From contig JADGQR010000121.1 in NCBI GenBank assembly GCA_017881685.1, forward strand, positions 1-61,794: 61,794 bases of DNA, read 5' to 3'. This DNA comes from Gemmatimonadaceae bacterium (GTDB taxonomy: Bacteria; Gemmatimonadota; Gemmatimonadetes; Gemmatimonadales; Gemmatimonadaceae). Shown piece by piece: positions 58,095-61,794 of this stretch. Below the pieces are notes generated by a model that was not told where the DNA came from, made no database searches, and saw nothing but the letters and a program-made list of their open reading frames with translations. Position numbers and translations under genes: made by a program. The first letter of the stretch is position 1. Every line of letters starts with the position of its first letter.

Positions 58095-61000
58095 TCAGCC
58101 CCCTGGCGGTCCGAATCTCCCTTCGCCGCCGCCGTTCTGCGGACGCTGGAACGGATCTTTCACGTCCTTCGGTATCTTCGCCCATTGCTCAGGTGTCAGA
58201 ACACCCTGCGCATCCTTGATCGCCTTCTGCGCGAGCGTCCTGCCTTCCTGAATCTTTCCGCGCATCTTTATTCCCAGCTGCATCGGGTCTGCGTTCTTCG
58301 CGTCCGTTCCACCGAGAGTGTTCGCAAGTGATCCGATGATCGTATCGGCCTGCGCCTGAAGACTGTCACCGAGCACTGCGAGCTTACCCTTCTGCTCCGC
58401 GGTCAGCTCGAGCTTCAGTGAATCGTTCAGATCGAGGATCTGCGTGAAGACGTTTGGAACGGCACGCGCGAGACGCTGGCGGAAGTCGTCAGCAGTCATA
58501 CGCTGCCCGCCGCGGCCGCCGCCAAACACGCCCTGCATCTGCTGTCGCGCAGGATCGACGCCGAGCGTTAGGCGACCCTGAACCGAGATCTGGAACGGAA
58601 CCCTGAACGCATTACGACTTCCGGCCGCTGCGCCGAAGTGTTCGTTCACCTGATAGAGGAAGCGCTGATTCACCGGATCGAATCCGCGAACGTAAAGCAG
58701 CGTGCGGTCCGGGAATACGGGCTGGCCCCAGCCGTGAAGATTGTCGCTTCCGTGCAGAAGCCTGTCGATACCCGCGAGCGTGTTGAGACCGACGACCGAG
58801 ATCGTGAGCCTGCGATTCAATCCAAAGCTCGACGGCTTGATGTTCGCCTGGAGGTCGAACGATGTCGACCATGGAACCGAGCAGCTGTTGCGGGCTGCAA
58901 CGGTACCGGTCTGGCTCAAGATGCAGCTCTTCGCCCGATCGGGCGCCGACGCAAGCAGCCGGGACATGCCATTCGAGATCGCAGTGTCCGGGGCAGTCAG
59001 CGGATCGAAGATGAATGGCCGGTCGTTCCTCAAGCCGTCGCCGTTCACGTCGCCACCCACAAGCGGTGTGAAGAATCCACCCGAAGTCAGGCGCGCGATT
59101 GCCGTCAGCTCGATGAATGGCTTGATCGGCCACGTCACGGTTCCGATTATCGCATGACGACGCTCCTGATCACTCGTCCCGCGCTCGGCCAGGTTTGGAT
59201 TTCCCGCCGTTGACGCACCGGAGCCCCCGCCGCCAAACCCGCCGCCTCCAAAGCCACCGAACGTCGAGATTCCCTGCGACTGGTCGGTCGATCGTGTGAA
59301 CGTGTATGAGGCGTTGAAGAGAATCGCCTTTGTCGTGATTCCCTGGAAACTCGCAGTGAGCTGTTTCGAGTTGGACCTGAGATCCGAGTTCACTTCACTG
59401 ACCACGCCGAACCGCGGCTGGATTCTCGATCCCGTGAGTGATACCGCGCCTGTCTGAGGAACGATGGACGTAACTGGTGCGAACACCGGTCGTCCGCCTT
59501 CGCTGGCAAGCGTGAACTTTGGTGCCGTGTCGAGATTGAGATCTCGCGCACTTGTCTGGGCAACACCGTTTGCGAACGATCCGTCGAGCGAGAATGTGTA
59601 TCGCTCGACGAAGCGACGGGTGAATCCAAGCGATCCTCTCCATGCGCGGGGCGCTGCGAAGTCGCTGCTGAAGACGCTCACATTGCGCCGAGTGTTCGCA
59701 AACTGCTGGCTGGCACCGTTGCAGGTAGTCGGCACTGTGGACGGATCGGAGAGATACGACTGCCAGTCGGGAATCGGAACGCTCCCTCCAACGCACACGA
59801 TTTGCGACTGCGCGTTCACGAGTCCGTTCGCATCGGCCGCTGCCGCGAACAATTGCGACGGCGCCTTCCCTCTGAATTCGCCGATTCCGCCGCGAATGCT
59901 TCCGGCGGCAGGTCCCATCTGCGAAAGACCATACGTATATGTGAAACCGACGCGCGGACTGATGTGAGTCTCGGTCGGGAATGCGTCGGTTCTGAACCCA
60001 AACAGCGAATCGATTGCCGGATTGTATTTTGGTGCGTCAGGATAGCTCGAGTGTTCGAATCTCGCACCGTAGGTCAGCTGGAGCTTCGCCGACTGGCGCC
60101 ACGCGTCACCAAGGTAGAGTGCGCTGTTCAATCCTCGCGCATTTCTGACGTTGCTCGACAGCGTGCGCGTAAACGAGGCCGGGTGCCCGGCAGCGAAATC
60201 CGAAAGTGAGTTGAACGTGAACGTGCCGAGCGCGTTCGAGAAAGTCCCGTTCTCGCTGTCGTCTATATCGAGAAGTCCGCCGAGCTTGACTCGGTGGGCT
60301 CCGGTGCGGGAGACCCGGGAGACCTCGTCGCTGAACTCGGTAAGCTGAGTATGCGTCTCCTGGGGAAGCGAGGGGTTCACACCAAACTGAAGAGTCGACA
60401 CTCCGAGCGATCCGTCCGCAAGATTGGATGCTACTACAACGCGTCCCGATGGAATGTCGATGTAAGGGTCGGTCGTCCTCTTGTCGATCGAGCGATATCC
60501 GCGCAGCTCGTTGATGAAGCTCGCCCAATGCGAAGTGAGCGTCACCATCCCTCCGCCGCCTGAACCCTTGGCATTCCCACCGCTATGCGGAACCGCAAAA
60601 GCCGAGATTCGGCTCGCGTCCTGAACTGAGCCGCGCCAATCGCCGCGAAGCATCAGCGTGTTCGCTTCACCGAGATTGTAGTCGACGCGAACGAGAGCGG
60701 ATGCATTGTCGTTCAGGCGCTCCTCGGGAATCTGCGCCGACGTTGGCTGCAAGCCGTACTGGCCGAGCAGCGACAGGAAGTGCGCGACCGAGTCGCTGTT
60801 GGTTCCAAGCCGCTGGAATGCGAGAGGATCCGCCGCGAGAAGTGATTGGAGCGGATCTGTTCGTCGCGTGAGCGTAAGCGCGCCAAACGTGAACAGCTTG
60901 TTCTTGATGATCGGCCCGCCGAATCCGCCGCTAATCTGGTTCTGTGTATACTTCTGGGAGAACGCATTTTCGCCATCATCGACGAACTCGAGCGACGGAT

Positions 61001-61763
61001 CGCGCAGTGAATAACCGAGCGCTCCCTGGAATACGTTGGTTCCGCCGCGAGTGGTGCTTGCGACCTGTCCGCCGGTGAATTGTCCGCGAGCAACGTCGTA
61101 TGTGCTTGTGATAACTCTGGTGTTGCGAACGGCTTCCTGCGGAACGCTTCCGGAGCCGAACGAAAGTCCGTCGAGCGTGAGGCTGTTCTGATTCGCCGGC
61201 TGGCCCGCGACTGAAAACGATGCAGGTGTCGAGTCAGTGCCGGCGACGCCGATCACGCCTGGCGCGAGTGTCGCAAGCGCATTCAGATCGCCCGCGTCGA
61301 TCGGCAGGCGATTGATCAGTCCCGGCGGAAGGCCGCGTTCTGTAGATCCAGCCTCGGGGCGATCGGTATTTCGATTGCGATTTGGCGAGGCCCGAACCTG
61401 GACGCTTTGAAGCACCGTCGCATTGCGGCCCATGACGACATCATGAACGAGACGGTCTTCGTCGTTGTTGCGGACAAGCGCGAACCGCTGCGGCGCGTAC
61501 CCAATCGATATCACCTGGACGCTGTAGGCGCCGCCCCCGTCAGGGAACAGTATTGAATAGCGGCCATCGGCGTCCGTCACCTTCGTTCGCGCGATCTGCG
61601 TTTCAGTGGACGTCACCTCGACTTTGGCGCCAGCGATTGGCTTGCCGTCGGGTGACGTGACGCGACCCATGATGATGTCGGTGGTCGAGCCAACTTGCGC
61701 GGAAGCAGCCCCCGGAAGAAGAAGCAATGCCGCCGCGAGACTGATGAGTGAAGACAACTTCAT
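58095..61763 (-). CDS. Oar-type TonB-dependent receptor with C-terminal Spy/CpxP-like tail
   Basis: 1,222 aa. Signal peptide (SLISLAAALLLLPGAASA), CarboxypepD_reg domain (IIMGRVTSPDGKPIAGAKVE, ~28-110), plug (GLINRLPIDAGDLNALATLA, NQNSLTLDGLSFG), then a long beta barrel whose last strand appears to be FRVPFQISVQGRLTLG. Residues ~1088-1222 are an extra helical tail with two LTxxQ motifs (LTAEQKGKL, LTPEQWAKI) like Spy/CpxP proteins, ending in a Gly/Pro-rich tip. A Gly-rich run (GGFGGGGFGGGGSG) lies in a barrel loop. Ligand unknown. Only 31 nt upstream are in the window. Confidence 0.88.
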   Translation of the reverse strand: MKLSSLISLAAALLLLPGAASAQVGSTTDIIMGRVTSPDGKPIAGAKVEVTSTETQIARTKVTDADGRYSILFPDGGGAYSVQVISIGYAPQRFALVRNNDEDRLVHDVVMGRNATVLQSVQVRASPNRNRNTDRPEAGSTERGLPPGLINRLPIDAGDLNALATLAPGVIGVAGTDSTPASFSVAGQPANQNSLTLDGLSFGSGSVPQEAVRNTRVITSTYDVARGQFTGGQVASTTRGGTNVFQGALGYSLRDPSLEFVDDGENAFSQKYTQNQISGGFGGPIIKNKLFTFGALTLTRRTDPLQSLLAADPLAFQRLGTNSDSVAHFLSLLGQYGLQPTSAQIPEERLNDNASALVRVDYNLGEANTLMLRGDWRGSVQDASRISAFAVPHSGGNAKGSGGGGMVTLTSHWASFINELRGYRSIDKRTTDPYIDIPSGRVVVASNLADGSLGVSTLQFGVNPSLPQETHTQLTEFSDEVSRVSRTGAHRVKLGGLLDIDDSENGTFSNALGTFTFNSLSDFAAGHPASFTRTLSSNVRNARGLNSALYLGDAWRQSAKLQLTYGARFEHSSYPDAPKYNPAIDSLFGFRTDAFPTETHISPRVGFTYTYGLSQMGPAAGSIRGGIGEFRGKAPSQLFAAAADANGLVNAQSQIVCVGGSVPIPDWQSYLSDPSTVPTTCNGASQQFANTRRNVSVFSSDFAAPRAWRGSLGFTRRFVERYTFSLDGSFANGVAQTSARDLNLDTAPKFTLASEGGRPVFAPVTSIVPQTGAVSLTGSRIQPRFGVVSEVNSDLRSNSKQLTASFQGITTKAILFNASYTFTRSTDQSQGISTFGGFGGGGFGGGGSGASTAGNPNLAERGTSDQERRHAIIGTVTWPIKPFIELTAIARLTSGGFFTPLVGGDVNGDGLRNDRPFIFDPLTAPDTAISNGMSRLLASAPDRAKSCILSQTGTVAARNSCSVPWSTSFDLQANIKPSSFGLNRRLTISVVGLNTLAGIDRLLHGSDNLHGWGQPVFPDRTLLYVRGFDPVNQRFLYQVNEHFGAAAGSRNAFRVPFQISVQGRLTLGVDPARQQMQGVFGGGRGGQRMTADDFRQRLARAVPNVFTQILDLNDSLKLELTAEQKGKLAVLGDSLQAQADTIIGSLANTLGGTDAKNADPMQLGIKMRGKIQEGRTLAQKAIKDAQGVLTPEQWAKIPKDVKDPFQRPQNGGGEGRFGPPGG

Positions 61764-61794
61764 GGTTTGCTTTGATTTTCTCGTTAGCGCCGTC

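Noticed and set aside
60040-60070. TTCGAATCTCGC resembling a tRNA T-loop
   Set aside because: It lies inside the TonB receptor frame with no acceptor, D or anticodon arms around it.

Overview
The window is a dense, high-GC bacterial chromosome segment made mostly of housekeeping genes. Clues to its origin are an Oar-type TonB receptor with a carboxypeptidase-regulatory N-terminus, LolA, Lpp-type lipoproteins, a surface-barrel protein (so a Gram-negative envelope), several Gemmatimonadota-like hypothetical proteins, and frequent NTGA/TAATG gene overlaps. Gemmatimonadota is my best guess. This is inference from gene content; no 16S gene is present. There is no prophage, transposase, CRISPR array or rRNA operon.

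Layout. 1-2 kb: the 3' part of gltX, then lexA. 2-8.2 kb, minus strand: trxA, rsmI, a DinG-type helicase, an FAH-family hydrolase, a class I/II aminotransferase and an anchored protein of unknown role. 8.3-12.3 kb, mostly plus: methylmalonyl-CoA epimerase, pdxJ, a flippase-like membrane protein and ispE. 12.3-17.7 kb: tRNA-Gln, a TonB-plug-like protein, a 284-nt perfectly spaced inverted-repeat element, then prs-rplY-pth-ychF. 17.7-19 kb, minus: two exported proteins (DUF4198, CHRD). 19.2-22 kb: rpsF-rpsR-DUF2232-rplI-rsfS. 22-33.3 kb, plus: a secreted metalloprotease/TolB-propeller/outer-membrane-barrel fusion, two SPOR-domain proteins, smc, a DAHP synthase and lolA. 33.3-39.1 kb, minus: rpmE-prfA-prmC-ylbF-like-tmk-ctpA-DUF2520. 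39.2-41 kb: a repeat-rich patch with a frameshifted SGNH esterase and an hsp20 gene. 41-52.4 kb, minus: an M16 peptidase, a lipoprotein amidohydrolase, a DUF4105 protein, a Gfo/Idh/MocA oxidoreductase, a SpoIID-like protein, hemL, rimO and yajQ. 52.7-61.8 kb, minus: a primary-like sigma factor, lepB, an aldehyde dehydrogenase, an NtrC-type regulator, an anchored unknown and a TonB-dependent receptor with a Spy-like tail.

What stands out. (1) Two genes, prfA and the amidohydrolase, only reach full length if they start at a CTG overlapping the upstream stop as CTGA; a third gene, a SPOR lipoprotein, has an intact lipoprotein signal but no ATG/GTG/TTG in front of it. (2) tRNA-Gln sits between ispE and a secreted-protein gene whose start codon touches the tRNA 3' end, so processing would give a near-leaderless mRNA. 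(3) A long imperfect hairpin element lies between that gene and prs, interrupting what is a known ispE/tRNA-Gln/prs neighbourhood elsewhere. (4) A family of intergenic palindromic repeats recurs at 21.4, 39.2, 40.1 and 40.9 kb, and two of its copies bracket the broken esterase. (5) There are unusual domain fusions: protease-propeller-barrel, a P-loop-less BY-kinase-like domain with SPOR next to smc, and an Oar receptor with a Spy-like tail.
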